Of a stretch of DNA of 64,000 bases, positions 34,101 through 46,901 are shown piece after piece. Position 1 is the first letter of the stretch. Every line of letters starts with the position of its first letter. Origin of the DNA: Plantago ovata (taxonomy: Eukaryota > Streptophyta > Magnoliopsida > Lamiales > Plantaginaceae); assembly GCA_028274465.1 (NCBI GenBank), contig CM051455.1:136620096-136684095 (forward strand). Reading direction: 5' to 3'. The notes under the pieces are model-generated. The model was not told the origin of the DNA, made no database searches, and was given only the letters and a program-made list of their open reading frames with translations. The position numbers and the translations under genes were made by a program.

Positions 34101-36082
34101 ATTTGTGTAAGTAATGAGTGTTATCTCTATTCCAGATAGCTTTCTGTTCGCATTTTTCCTGATAAATGTCTGAAATGCAGTATAGGTGAAGGTTCGGGCA
34201 TCATGGTCTTGGAGGTCAGTTCAGTTTAAAACATTTGTGCATTCAGATAATATTCTATTTCAGCTGTTTGTCAGTAGCGATCGAATTGCACATCAAGTAC
34301 TAAGCCATTAACAGAATAACGTTCGAACAATGCACACCACTTATTGGGGTTCCCTTTATGAAGCACTTCTTTTTCTTTTTCTTTAGGAATTGGAGCATGC
34401 TAAAGAACGAGAAGCTAAGATATATGCAGAAATTCGGGGTTATGGAATGTCAGGTAAGGTCTTCAATCACCACATTCATTCTCATTTTACTAAAAAAAAT
34501 AAAAATCAGTTTACAGCTTTCACGTAGACTGAGAGATTGACTATTATCTAGGCGATGCATATCATATTACCCAACCACAAGCTGATGGAAGAGGAGCTAT
34601 ATTAGCCATGACACGTTCTTTGAAACAGGTAACTGATAGAAATTTTCAGTTCTGTCATTCTCAAAGCATCTTATCCACCTATATAGAGCTTAGTGAGAGT
34701 AAGTTTTTTTGGACTATTATCGTGTCGGATAGTCATCATGCAAATTACTTTACATGAAGGGGTTTTTTATTATTATTATTTTTTTAAATTTTGGAACAAA
34801 ACTTAGATTTTTATTCGATATACGATCAGAACCAAGAACACAAGACAACTACCAGTCAAGGACCAAAACACACTCTTATCTATAGCTAACAATTATGCTT
34901 ACAATTTAGGCCCAGTTTCTATCAATCAGGAAAGAATGGTAATGGAGCACAGTATATATGATAATACTTTTCTTAACAGATCACATTCTATATGAATACT
35001 TTTTCCTATCTCAACAATGAAAAATAGTAGCTTTAGTCTGGGAGATTTGGTTACTTCAACACAGAATCTTATCATGTACTAAATGGAATCATGAACTGTT
35101 TATAACAGCTCTGTTCTGACTTCTATGTACATACACACTGGAACGTAAATGCATACTAGAACAAATTGAATGGACTTCAGCAATTCCTTGTACTGTATTC
35201 ACTAATTTTTATTTTATTTTTTGGCAGTCGGGTTTGAGCCCTAACCAGGTGGATTACATCAATGCACATGCTACATCTACTCCTTTAGGTAAGCTAATGA
35301 TTTCCTGAACTTGGTAAATAATAAATATCATTTTCTATTATTTTGGTTTATAATTTCCGGGCACAAAACTCTTCTTGCACAGGTGATGCCATAGAAGCAA
35401 AAGCAATTCAGTCTTTATTTAGTAGTCATGCAGCATCAGGTGCCTTAGCCTTTTCCTCAACGAAGGTAACACATTACATCTTAACTTATTATGGTGAAGA
35501 TGCAAGACGTTTAAAAATATACAAAAAAGAAGAAACTATTTGTTGTCTTATTGAGTTAAGCTTTTTAATGATAGATTTACAAGCACATTCTCATAAGCAC
35601 CTGAAATGTCTTCTTTTTGTTTTGTTATGGAGATTGGCGACTCATTATTTGATACTTGGAATTATTGTGTATCACAAAGAAATGAAATAGGATTAGAATA
35701 TGAAGTGGGTGAAAATAATAATCTATTAAGCCTTTCTCTATTTACTATCAGGGTGCGGTTGGGCATCTTCTTGGGGCAGCTGGAGCAGTCGAAGCAATAT
35801 TTACTACATTAGCTATACACCATGTAAGATTTCACTAATGAGTCATGACACAAAGTTATATCGTGTAGTTGTGTCAACTGCCAAGATGCATATGCTTAAC
35901 TTTTGTTTTTGTTACAGGGAATCGCTCCATTAACACTCAATCTCACTGATCCAGATCCCATCCTAAATGGTGAGTTCATGCCGTTGACTGCTTCCAAGAA
36001 GATGAACATTAAAGCAGCCATGTCGAACTCTTTTGGCTTTGGTGGTACAAACTCTTCCCTGCTCTTTGCTTCAATCACTTGA
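31158..36082 (+). CDS. mtKAS: Mitochondrial 3-oxoacyl-[acyl-carrier-protein] synthase (mtKAS)
   Basis: Fourteen exons: 31158-31281, 31581-31810, 32347-32454, 32531-32602, 32787-32873, 33327-33478, 34026-34106, 34181-34214, 34387-34453, 34552-34628, 35228-35288, 35383-35465, 35752-35823 and 35918-36082. All phases agree and give 470 residues. The enzyme condenses malonyl-ACP with acyl-ACP in fatty-acid synthesis. The N-terminus [15 protein letters not shown] is Arg/Ser-rich with no acids, fitting a mitochondrial presequence. Then come [17 protein letters not shown], the active-site Cys in [12 protein letters not shown], the two catalytic His in [11 protein letters not shown] and [12 protein letters not shown], and a glycine-rich [12 protein letters not shown] end. 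Length and motif order fit the plant mitochondrial enzyme (Arabidopsis At2g04540 type), which also makes the octanoyl precursor of lipoate. No damage is seen. Confidence 0.95.
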
Positions 36083-39000
36083 GGGCAAAGATATGAAGTT
36101 TTGTAATGTTAAGGTGATTCTTAATTGTTTCCTTATCCCTTTTAGTCTTTTGTCCATTGCATTAGGCATCTTTGCTCTTGCATGAGGTCAAATGTAACAA
36201 TTTTTGGCGAATCATATCATGTTGGATAATATAAAATTCATTTGAATAAATTACCCTTTGGTGAAATTGAAAGAGTTAAACAAGGAACTACAATAATAGA
36301 TATAGTGTGGAGTTTCACTGCTATATTGTTGTAAAGTTTAGAAGACATAGTAGTACAAGTACTCCCTCTATCCCATCGAATCCTATACGTGATTCATTTG
36401 GTTCACTCCCATTAAATTCTATACGTTTATATGTTTATGAAATTTTATCATGTCTTTGCTAATAATAAATTTCAAAATCACAATGGAACATAGATATTAG
36501 TTACCATGTGGACTGGTGGTAAATGTAGTAGTACAGTCTTCAAAAAGTGTTGTTGGGAATGAAAACTTATCTTTAAAGTTTAAAAACATGCATTCTGATT
36601 TCTGAGCATATAAATAAAGGCAAGTCTGAAATTTTCTTTATCTAAGGCATGTCTGAATTATCCAGGTGAATGTTCTCCGTGGTGCCATTGTTCCTCTGGT
36701 TTTTACATTGTATCCTATCCTCTGGTCCCTTTCATTTGTCTACCCAGCACATTGTGCCCTGTCCCTAATCTAATTACATGTGTTTATCTAAATTACTTCA
36801 TAACTTGGGTGAAATCCGAAAATGATGGAGGTGTTTACTGTTTAACGAATCAGTTGATAAGGTATGACTTATGAGTATAGCATATAGTACTCTTTCCGCG
36901 GCTTCTATACATTCAAGAAAATGTAGTGTTTAACTTCTCAACTAGTTGTGTCCTATTGGGTTCTATGCGTTTGAATTTGCATCGTTTTTTAGGATGTTCA
37001 TACTTCATAGTACTATATGTTTAATGTTTAGTGGTATTCCGTAGTACTTATAAACAAGTTAAATTAATTTAGAGTAGAGAGAAGAAGAGAGATATGATAA
37101 AGGTGGTCCAATTTCTTGGTTCCAGAACCCAAAGAGAAGTCCTTTTTGACCTGCATTGACCGTACACAAATATTATTCTCCAAGAGCAAGAAATGGAGTT
37201 ATATAGCAAAGTGTTGTTGGTATATAATGGTGGTTGAGTGGTCCATTGTATTTGTAGGGTAGTGATGCTATGATGAAAGCAGATTCCCTAAAGCCCAGCA
37301 ATAGTAATACCAACAGCTCGGATGACCAGCATAACATTGCTTTCCCAGATACTATCTATAAACCTTCTACTATAATTTTACTACCTACAACATGTGGTTT
37401 CTGCATGGCGAACTGATGATAGAGTGAGTACATGAGAATCATACCATCACATTCAAATCAAATCTTGGTTTCATCAGAATCACACATGTAGATCATTCTA
37501 TCCTTAACCTTTAGATTGAACATTCTCCGGGTTCTGGATCTCTCTAAACAATGCCGAGTTCGCTGTTCGCACTTTATGTGAAATGCGCTAAAAGTTTACT
37601 AGTAAACTTCATGTAGCATAATATTCTTGAAGCGTATATCATGTGACCATTTCCTTGGCCGCCATAATTTATGTTGAGTGGATGTATGTTAGGTGTTGGC
37701 GGTGAGTGTTTCCATGTGTATCGCGAAAACTTTGTTAACATTTAATCAAAACTGATAGTATTGATATCGTTTTGAGTGGAGTTTTTAGCTTATTTTAACT
37801 ATATTTTCGTTTACTTGGATATATATACCAAGTTAAATTATAGTTCAAATGGCCCACTTGAGTTCAACATGAACCGTATTTATGTTTGAAATAGTTGAAG
37901 ATTGGTAAAGGAGTGTATTTGATGCCAATGAGACCTAACCCCAGGCAGGAGAGCGGTTATTGCAATAGGTATCGGGTTCTGTTTTTCGAATAGAGTGATT
38001 TCTTGAGCTTCAATTTCACCAAACCTCAAAATCCTCTTAGTTGCTAGCTATCCTTCTTTCTGATCATTGAAATTTGATGGCAATTGCCAAACGAGACCTA
38101 GCTTTTGCTAACAAAAGACCCCAAATACTCTCATTCAGTCATATTGGGTCGATTATGCGAATGGAATGACTAAATTCCCTTGTCCTTCAGTTTAGCCAAA
38201 CCTCAAACAGTAACAGTAGGCCATGCATGGTTGTTTAAGTAATTTCAGGGATAAGAATTAAGAAAAGCAACGGGAGAATATATAATTTTATTATGTTTGT
38301 TTTGAAGAAATTCAATAAGAACAAAGAAAAATTATTAAATTTCCTTTTCAATTTTTAATTTTTTTTTAAATCTTTTTTCTATTTTCAATTTTTTTATCTT
38401 TTTTCTTAGAATTACTCAAACCATAACTTAAATTACTCTCTACTTCGATGGAAATTGAATTGTATAACTTATATGTTGAATGTATCTGACTATTGCATTC
38501 TGTAGCACATGATTAATTATCACAATGCACGAGTTCATTTTGAATAGCGGGATAATATAGAATTAGAAATTTTGTACCTTTATGAAGGAGAGCTAGCGCA
38601 CATACAACTCCTCTTTCTGCAAATGCACCAGTAGCTTAGTTCTAACCTGGAGCACAAATCTTACGACAAGAAAGAAAGGTTGAAATTATTTATAAGTAGT
38701 ATATTCTCCCTCCAAATATATTTTAGAGTAGGAAGAATTAAACCCTACTAGCTAAGTAGTAAGAAAGTAGTGAATGGATGGCAATTGGTCGGTTGAATGT
38801 TTTGTAACTTTGATGTTGTCTTGTCGGTTCTTACATACTCCTACACTAAGAACACCTGACATAAATTCTGACTTCCTCGTTCCACGTGAATTCTCCACTA
38901 ATTAATTATAAACTTAATTATAAAATTATAAACTGTTATTTTCGTCTTAAATTAACTGAACAAACACTGAACATAACTGAATGAACCTGAACATAACTTA

Positions 39001-40376
39001 AATTAATTTATTTGTAGTATAAAATATAACTAACCAAACCTGAACAAAATTGAACTGAACAGAACATAATTTAACAAAATTTAAATTAGTGAGTTTTCAT
39101 ATGAAGAGAACATAGCTTTGATCTACACTAAACCAATTATAATATTTTTTATGATACAACGTTCTATCATGGTTTACGTTGATTTAATTCTATATTGTGT
39201 TTTATGTGTTGCATTCTATTCTATTCTATAGTAAATATATTATATATCATTATAGAGTTTTGATTATGAAACAATTTCTTTTAGAAAATGTGTGATTAAT
39301 GATTATGTATGGTGTTTGGTGTAAATGTAATTGTATTAATATTTAATATTACTTCTCCTTTTGTTTTCTAATTATTTATGTTTGATTTCAGAATGAATAT
39401 TAGAAAAATTTGTATAATGTGTAGAGTGTATAGTGATGTAACCCATAGCCATAATAAAAATTTACTAAAGAAAACAAAATCTAGACGAAAAAAAGTACAA
39501 TACATAAAGAATATTATCGAAAAATAGAGGAGTATAAATTTATTTAACTTTTAAAAATTAAAACGGCAAGGAAAAATATTAAGAACACCAAGACTTCAAT
39601 TACAAGAGTATATGAGAAATATACATCAACAACTGATGGTAGTACTAATTTACAAAGGGGAAACATTTAAAATTAATTAACAACCAAGTTACATTCGAAT
39701 TTCAACACCAGATTCAGGTTTGATGAAATTCAACTTGCATCCTAAATTGATATTCCAAATTTCTTTCCACTCGGCTAATACAATTTCTCTTGAATTCTTC
39801 ATCACATGCTTTGCTCCACCGATATCAAATCAAACCCCTACTTATGGAAAAAAGAAATATCTCTACTTTATTTTCCAGATCGTTATTATATTTCAAATTT
39901 ACATGATACTAATCCGGTCGAATATCATACATCCTTTTTGAGAGGTTGGCTCCTTTAACGGTGTTTTTTATATTGATTTTATATTGACAATACTCAAATT
40001 CAAAACCTTATGTAAAGGACTAAAGTAATTTCTCACTTGAACGAACCATGGTAATTTTATGTGATTAATTAGGATGCTCAAAACTTACAATTACAAAGAC
40101 AATATCTCAGTTAACTAATCAACTAGTACTACTACAATACAGACATCACTCTTGACTCTTCCAATGCAATGAAAACCCAATGTTGTACTTTACAGAGCAT
40201 GTAGTGTAGTCTAACTGAAAAATGTTTTATTAAACAAGATCTTATAATTCCAAATTAAAAAAAAAAAAAATAAAAAAACTCAAATACAATAAAAGTAGTG
40301 ATCAGAAAAATACAAAATCAAAAAAAAATCTTCTAATCGACAAAAAGCTTATTCACATAATAATTGCACAACACGA
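36083..40376. other. Intergenic, AT-rich; no gene seen
   Basis: It begins with the mtKAS 3' UTR. At 36360 the words ACTCCCTCTATCCCATCGAA look like a Stowaway-type MITE end, but no matching right end was found. Short TGAAC-rich passages lie at 38955-39070. The longest frame (39720-39941) is low-complexity and not gene-like. Confidence 0.45.
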
Positions 40377-40400
40377 TAAGAGTGTATAAGAGATACACTC
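40377..40400. repeat. Copy 1 of a GAGTGTATAAG-GATACACTC palindrome flanking MIR160
   Basis: ATAAGAGTGTATAAGAGATACACTC, an imperfect palindrome, recurs with one change at 41457-41480. Both are preceded by a TTATTCAC word within 25-35 bases. Confidence 0.7.
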
Positions 40401-41039
40401 AAATCAATTAAATTCTCTATGTAACATGTTGGGAGTACCGTAATGATTCACATCAAATGATGGAGTAAGTAATCCATTTTTTCCTACACATGAAGAAGCA
40501 AGGAAGATTATTACCTAAATCAAGTCGATAACTTTTTCATGGACCTTGTGACTACAAAGTATCCACTATAAATATTAGAAAAATCAGAAGTATTTCAAGA
40601 AAAAAATGAGCTTAGAGATTAGAACAAAATGTAAGTTATTCACATAACAAAAGCACTAATCCACAACATATATAATTAACAATGGCCTATATTTTGAGAA
40701 CTTACTTATAATTCGAAACAAAATCCCCATAAATTTAAAAAATCCAATTCCCGGCCAAACGGCTCCTAAACTATACATGCGAAACTTATAGTATGAGGAA
40801 TGGGTAGATTTAAGTTACCACTGCACACGAGTTACACAAGGTAATACACCTAATAAGACAACATGAGAAAGAATCTGCTTACCTGGGTACAAAGTACCAC
40901 TCATGATGTCTGCTTTAGCTAGGCTATCTAGCCCCAACTCATTTACTAGTTATTATTATTTCCCAAAAAACAAAATCAAAATACCATTAATAATAAGTTC
41001 AATACATACACTACGTAGATATACACGATATATATATAT

Positions 41040-41160
41040 ATCTCAATGTGTAGCTTATGCTTGGCTCCTCATACGCCATCCACCAAGGGCCATCGGTTCT
41101 CCGATGAGCTTCGCAAATGGCATACAGGGAGCCAGGCATATAGTTCAATATATATATACG
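41040..41160 (-). ncRNA. MIR160: MIR160 precursor hairpin
   Basis: On the minus strand, 41138-41118 reads TGCCTGGCTCCCTGTATGCC(A), the 21-base miR160 sequence. The other arm, 41076-41056, reads GCGTATGAGGAGCCAAGCAT(A), the known miR160* form. Arms pair with a 2-base 3' overhang across a ~41-base loop region that itself folds (TCATCGGAGAACCGATGG). The conserved plant miR160 cuts mRNAs of auxin response factors ARF10, ARF16 and ARF17. The hairpin lies alone, with ~5 kb of non-coding DNA on the mtKAS side. A donor-like CCCAG|GTAAGC lies on the same strand downstream at ~40882, so the primary transcript may be spliced. Confidence 0.96.
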
Positions 41161-41456
41161 CGTACATATACATATATACGATAATACTAAATTAACAAAC
41201 ATTCTTTTCACATTCAAAAACTCATAAAGAGCGGAAGAAATTTTCAAGTGTGTGGGAATGAAAGAAATATAGGGTTTTTTAGGGTTTTCATAACACACAG
41301 ACACTCACACACACAATGTGTACATGTATGCAAAGAGGATTTGGAGGATCAATTTGGGTCCAAACTAAAGCTAGCTAGCTGAGAATTTGAAACTTTTGTA
41401 GTAGTGTAGAGAAGTGTTTCTTTTTTAAAACCGTAAAAAATTTATTCACGAAACGT

Positions 41457-41480
41457 TAAGAGTGTATAAGTGATACACTC
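41457..41480. repeat. Copy 2 of the GAGTGTATAAG-GATACACTC palindrome
   Basis: TTAAGAGTGTATAAGTGATACACTC; see 40377-40400. It lies just downstream of the candidate MIR160 TATA box. Confidence 0.7.
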
Positions 41481-41524
41481 CGACGTATATAGAGAAGAAT
41501 TTAAAGTGAAGGTGAGCTAGCTAG

Positions 41525-41534
41525 TATATATATT
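41525..41534 (-). promoter_or_regulatory. Candidate TATA box of the MIR160 transcript
   Basis: AATATATATA on the minus strand would place the start near 41495, about 335 bases before the hairpin. A GGAAGGAAGG tract (41586-41604) lies upstream of it. Confidence 0.45.
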
Positions 41535-41604
41535 GAGGGAAGGGAAGGGTGAAGAGAAGAGAAATGTGAATTGGGTAGGGGGAGAAGGAAGGAAGGAAGG
41601 AAGG

Positions 41605-42118
41605 TTAAAGAAAGCAAAGTGTGGAAGAAATTTGCTTTATTGTTATGTGGATGATCATCATCACCACACTGGCCTGGGTGCTTAAAGCAAAAGGGATGAA
41701 GCTACTTTTGTCTGGAGTGTTTGGAACACATGGATTCCCTACCATCATCTAATATACTTTCCCTTTCTTTTTCTCTTTTTATTTTTTATATCAAACAAAA
41801 CTATCTATATATCAATTTGGCAAATTCAAAACTAAAAGATAAAACAGCATGGCCATTTTCATTTTCTTTTTTTCTAAGTTTTATTGGTACATGTGGAAGC
41901 TTACTTCATAATGAATACATTCTCGGTGTGCGAATGAGTGATTGACAATTTGAGTTTGAAATCGCATGAGTTGGTTTAATTTGTGGAGAACATACATTGT
42001 AGCTAGCTAGACCAGTTCACATCGGGTCAAGACGGGATGACGGATGAGTGACCATATTAAAGACGTTTCTCTAGGAACAATAAGTGATCGATAAAGCGTG
42101 TTTGAAATGGCATGAGAC
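41605..42118. other. Region upstream of MIR160; no gene seen
   Basis: Contains a GCTAGCTAG word near 42001-42010 and no recognisable protein frame. It probably includes MIR160 control sequence, but no specific element can be supported. Confidence 0.35.
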
Positions 42119-42126
42119 CGACTAAG

Positions 42127-42328
42127 CAGTGGCGGACCCATGATTTGGAGTGGGGGGAGGCAAATTATAAATAATGATTTTTCAAAAGTTCGGGAGGGTC
42201 AAAACTTGAAAAATAGTATATATTGCCTATAAAAAATGAAACATCGTAAATACTACCTATAAATTTTTATTTATTTATTGGGTGGGGAGGGATGACGCCC
42301 CCACCTATCCCGCCCTGGTCCACCCCTG
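42127..42328. mobile_element. Short hAT-type MITE
   Basis: The ends CAGTGGCGGACCCA and TGGTCCACCCCTG are imperfect inverted repeats of the common plant hAT type. The 8-bp flanks CGACTAAG (42119-42126) and CGACTAAT (42329-42336) match at 7 of 8. It is 202 bp with no coding frame. Confidence 0.85.
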
Positions 42329-42336
42329 CGACTAAT

Positions 42337-45300
42337 TGTATCTAAAATGACATGAGTTGATTTGTGGATAACATTCTACGTCAGTTTACACAGAGTCAAG
42401 ATGACATAACAAATGACATGGGAGTTAGCTAACCTGGCTAGGGAGGGTATAGATGGTTGGCATGTCATGTGATATTATCCAAAAGTCCTTATATATATAA
42501 AAATATAAGTATATAATCCATTATATAAGAAGTGTTGGAGTTTCTCATTCTTAATTTTACCATGGCTACCTATGCTTCATTAACTCGCCATAATTTCGAC
42601 AACGTTATCCCTAGTTCTTAAGTGTTCCCCCCCCCCCCACACACACTGAGATTATGTACATTATTATCATACTAGTAGTTTTTGTACAAGTATACACATA
42701 CACAGTCACACACCAATAAAAGATCAATTCTAATTCTTAAAGGGCGAAACTCAAGGAAACGTATATGACCGCGGGATCAAAATCGAATTAACGAGTTTTC
42801 TTAAATTGAACGATTTAGGGTTGAAATATGCGAATTTAAAACTCTAATACAAAATGGTCGTGCGCTCCCTCCTACACAGCTCCACCTGATCGGTCACCTT
42901 TTAATTCGTGCGTATTATAGTAATATCACTATCGTAGTTAGGAAAATAGAATGAGACTTTAATTCATCAAATCAAGATGATAGTGGCATTTCTTTTCTTT
43001 TTTTTAATTTAAATTCCAATCTAATCTCACTAGCTAAAACTTTTGAGTTGGAACACGATTATCTTTTAATATACAGTATTTCAATAATTAATTTGCACGC
43101 TGCCGACCTAGACTAACCTTTTCAACCAAAATAGTTTACTTATTCCTTTTTGTAAAGGGATTATGATATGAGAAGATCAACAAAATTTCTCGTTCAAAGA
43201 TATAATAAGACCGTCAAAAAGTTCATGTATAACCCCACATGTTTTTCTCTAATATTTATTTTATCCCTTTATGGTTCCATTATAATTGCAGACAGGGCTG
43301 TTTCGTAAATTACTCATGCTTTCTCATGTTATTTTTCTTTTCACCTTATTTTGTAAGTAATTATTTATTTCCAAATAAGAACATCAAATGCAATAAGGTG
43401 CTTGTTTATTTATTTATGGGTTCTCTTTATTTATTTTTTAGATAATAGGGTCCTTACATTTACAAATATATATAACAACACTACTATAGAATCTATATGT
43501 AAAATATCATAAAGTCAATTTGAGCATACATCTCACACAAAATATATACACCATATTGAAAAATTAAAATAAATTAAATGATTAAATTCTACATCTCCTA
43601 AACAACTTGAGTTTCTGGAAGAGATGAAATGCTATCATGGTGTCATAGAATCCATATCCATTGGCGCATACCCAAACCTAGGTTTAACCGCTCCTAGTAT
43701 CATAACCATTGGGTGATACCCAGATTTAGGTTCGAAACTCCGTGGAGACAAACTCCAACCCGTATTAAATTTTCACTCGAATAATATCTCCCAAAAGAGG
43801 TTAAAATTAGGCACAAATGCCAGGTAGCATGGGAGAATTAAAATAAATAATTAGATTACACACCGTCCCAACTACCTTTTGCACATCATCAAGCACAATT
43901 TGTTGGTTGATTCGAGCAATCTCCTTCTCTTCAGGTGGGAGAGTGAAAATTCTTTATTGGATTTAATTATGAGACTCTCACACTGCAACTATGTTAACAT
44001 ATTTCATCAAAGCGTGAGAGCATAAGATTCAGTTAAACTATATTATTATCAGTTTTTCTAAAAGTATACCATGGACTTTTATAAAATTCCTTCGTTACCA
44101 CTTACCCCTATCTTCTTTACACCTCGCATATATATAGTGTCAGTAGTTTACTGCATTTATAGCCGCATCATATATGTTTTCATCCGGATGAAAATTTTCA
44201 ATAATTATTCATTAAATTTCATACTTTGGCGCCGAATTTTAACCATTATTAATTCTTAATAACATATATAGTGGTAAATTTTGTTTGCGGTGGCCTAATT
44301 AATTGGGTAACTAGTTCAATCAAATTGCCAAAATTGTGCAGGGCAAGGGAATGGAGATGAAAGACTTGAGGGTAACACGTCAATTAAATAAGCGTTATTT
44401 CAATTTTATTTTTTCTTCGTGAAATGTCGACTTCTTATAATGATGACAATCGATCGATCTTTTGCTGTCACTTGCTCATCACCCAATAGATAACAATTAT
44501 TAATAATAATTATAATAATTACCTCTTCGAATTAAATTGACATTGGACATCCATCGAGCTAGCAAGCACATACTATATATAATTGTACATTGTACTGTAT
44601 ATATGTTCCCTTAGTTTTGATTAATTTAGGTACATTAGCTTAATTAGCTTTATTTATGAAGTTTGTTGATTATACTTTCAGGTTAGGACATTAAGTAGGT
44701 TAATGTTCTTGAATAGAATTAATGTCACATCTGTTAGCATGTCTAATACCTAGCTGCCTTAATCTGAAGCTAATTAATTTCAACGTTGTTTACCTTCAAT
44801 ACCTTAATCTGTGTTTGTGTTCTTGTCCAGTCCAATACATTTCGTCTATCTGAATGCAATTTGCAAATAATTTTAAAAGTTACTTTTGAACGGGGCAAAC
44901 ATAAAAATCAATATGAGAGGGGAGGGTGAAATTACATAGGAGGAAAAACTTAAAATCCTAAATATTATCTATAAAAGAGTTTTCTCTCCTGCCTATGGGC
45001 TATTTTTATTAAAAGTTGAAAATCTTCATTTTAATCAAAATTTATCAGTGTTTAATATTTTAGAATTGGGAAGCAGAAAGTAGAAATTATAGTGTTTGTT
45101 AAATTCAATTAAATCACTTATTTTTTGTTGAAAATAAATGCATTTGAATTGCTTATAACAGTTAGAATCAATCATTTACTTATTTCTTTACTTTCTTGCA
45201 TTTTAATTTTTTTTAATAAAGAAGTTGCAGTAAATTTGTAAAATAAAATACAAAAAAGATAATTTTACTATAAAAATATAAAAAAAAATTAAATTATTTA

Positions 45301-46233
45301 CACACTAAACTAATCTTTTATTGATGTTAATTTAATTAGGTGACTTCTGAATGATATATACAGACCAGATTAACAAATAACTTGTTGCTAAATTTTGACT
45401 AAGTACAAAAGATAGTAGTTGCCAATGGACCAAAAGTGAAAATTGAAAGGTGTGAGTTTTAGTCAAAGAGGTTGGTGGTAATGGTATGTTGTGTCCATAG
45501 TTTCCATACCAAACAAAATCATTCCATTCCAATTCCCATTCTTATGTAACTTGTTGCAAGCATCATCACTCTAAACATATGACTCAATCTTGCTAATCAT
45601 TGTCATTAAGATTTGTGAAATTACAATTCTATTCTATTCTATACGCACCACTAATGAAAACTCGAAATATACACATCCACCTTATAACTCCAACTCATTA
45701 CCAAACTGGTTTAGTAGTATTCAACTTGATCACAGTCAAGAAAATCAGCTTAGATTTGTCAAAGACATAAGTTGAAGGTGATTTGACATCACCAAGAAAA
45801 GAAAAGGTAAATAAAATTATGTATATACCACTATAAACTTGACACCTCATTAATCAGACTCATAACCTAACTGCAAATCTAGGCTCCATCAAACTTCTTA
45901 GGTTTCACTTTATAATTATACATACTCCATGCAACTGAAAAACTAATCACTTGTACGTACTAATTTTGTCGGTTAGGGTAATTCAGAATGATGAAAAGCA
46001 AAGAAAAAGGTTCACGGAATGAAGATAAGAAAGAAAAAGTACAGAATAGGAATTTAACAGTGTCAATATTCCACAACAATCTTCTTCCTATTTAATTCCA
46101 GTTTCAAATGTAAAAATATGCAATTGAATTATGGGTGGATGATGTTTGGTCTGGGACAAGACAGGGTTAGGGCTCGGTCTATTAGTTCTCGTGTTGTTCA
46201 ATACAGATAATGTGTTAATATTAACATGTACTC
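42337..46233. other. Intergenic, AT-rich; no gene seen
   Basis: It holds a C10 run next to (CA)n at 42627-42646 and a region with CCTAGGTTTAACC and TTAGGTTCGAAACTCC words (43675-43745) that could be a decayed SINE. No frame resembles a known protein. Confidence 0.45.
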
Positions 46234-46467
46234 AGGGGGCGTATCTGGCAAGGGGGTCAAGTGCCCCTCTTGATTTTTGAGTTGAAATTATTATTATACC
46301 CTGCAAATATAATAGGTTTATTGGATAGTTACATTTTGCACACAAAATAGGTGTAATATAGTTTGTGGTGCAGTGGTAATGTCTTCGTTTCCCAGTCCAC
46401 CAGGGTTCGATGCCCTATAGGTGCCTTTTAAATTTGCAATTTTTTCTTTCCAAATTCAACGTTATTC
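46234..46467 (+). mobile_element. Left end of a hAT-like element with a tRNA-like SINE head
   Basis: CAGGGGGCGTATCTGGCAAG resembles a hAT left end; no certain right end was found, though GTGCCCCCTTGTTAAATTTTC near 47481 could be one. At 46364-46414 an A-box-like TGGTGCAGTGGTAATG and a B-box GGGTTCGATGCC lie 22 bases apart, like a tRNA-derived SINE head. Confidence 0.4.
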
Positions 46468-46476
46468 ATTTTAACC

Positions 46477-46892
46477 TATGTTTTGAAACCCGGATCCGGG
46501 GGTTAAACCGGAAAATTATCTCGGATGGGTCAACTCTGAAGGTTCACCCGGATGACGTAATAAATATATAATTATTTTTATATTAAAAATAAATAAAATA
46601 TACTTTTGATAAAAATTATAATGCATATTTACCAAATTAAGTAAATTTCATTACCTATATATAAAATAATAATTAAAGAATAAATTATAATGCATATTTA
46701 CCAAAATAAATTATAATGCATATTTACCAAAATAATAAATTTCTACTCATTTTCTACTTTTGGCCTAAAACCCGGAGTTAAACCGGCAAAATCTCGGAAA
46801 ATCCCGGGTTTTCGAGATTTTGTAAAAAAAAAACCGGCAAGCCTTCCGGGTCCGGGTCAACCCGGGTTGACCCACCGGGTTTTAAAACATGG
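46477..46892. mobile_element. Mutator-type MITE with 9-bp duplication
   Basis: The ends TATGTTTTGAAACCCGG and CCGGGTTTTAAAACATGG are inverted repeats. The perfect 9-mer ATTTTAACC flanks both sides (46468-46476 and 46893-46901), the size usual for Mutator-like elements. Inside, the phrase ATAATGCATATTTACCAAA is repeated three times (46617-46731). It is 416 bp and non-coding. Confidence 0.8.
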
Positions 46893-46901
46893 ATTTTAAC
46901 C

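Noticed and set aside
36358..36960. Stowaway-like MITE (ACTCCCTCTATCCC)
   Set aside because: The left end looks right, but I found no inverted right end or TA duplication; the similar word at 36888 is in direct orientation.
37268..37413. 47-codon frame starting MMKADSLKPSNSN
   Set aside because: It looks slightly coding-like but is short, isolated and has no family or splice context.
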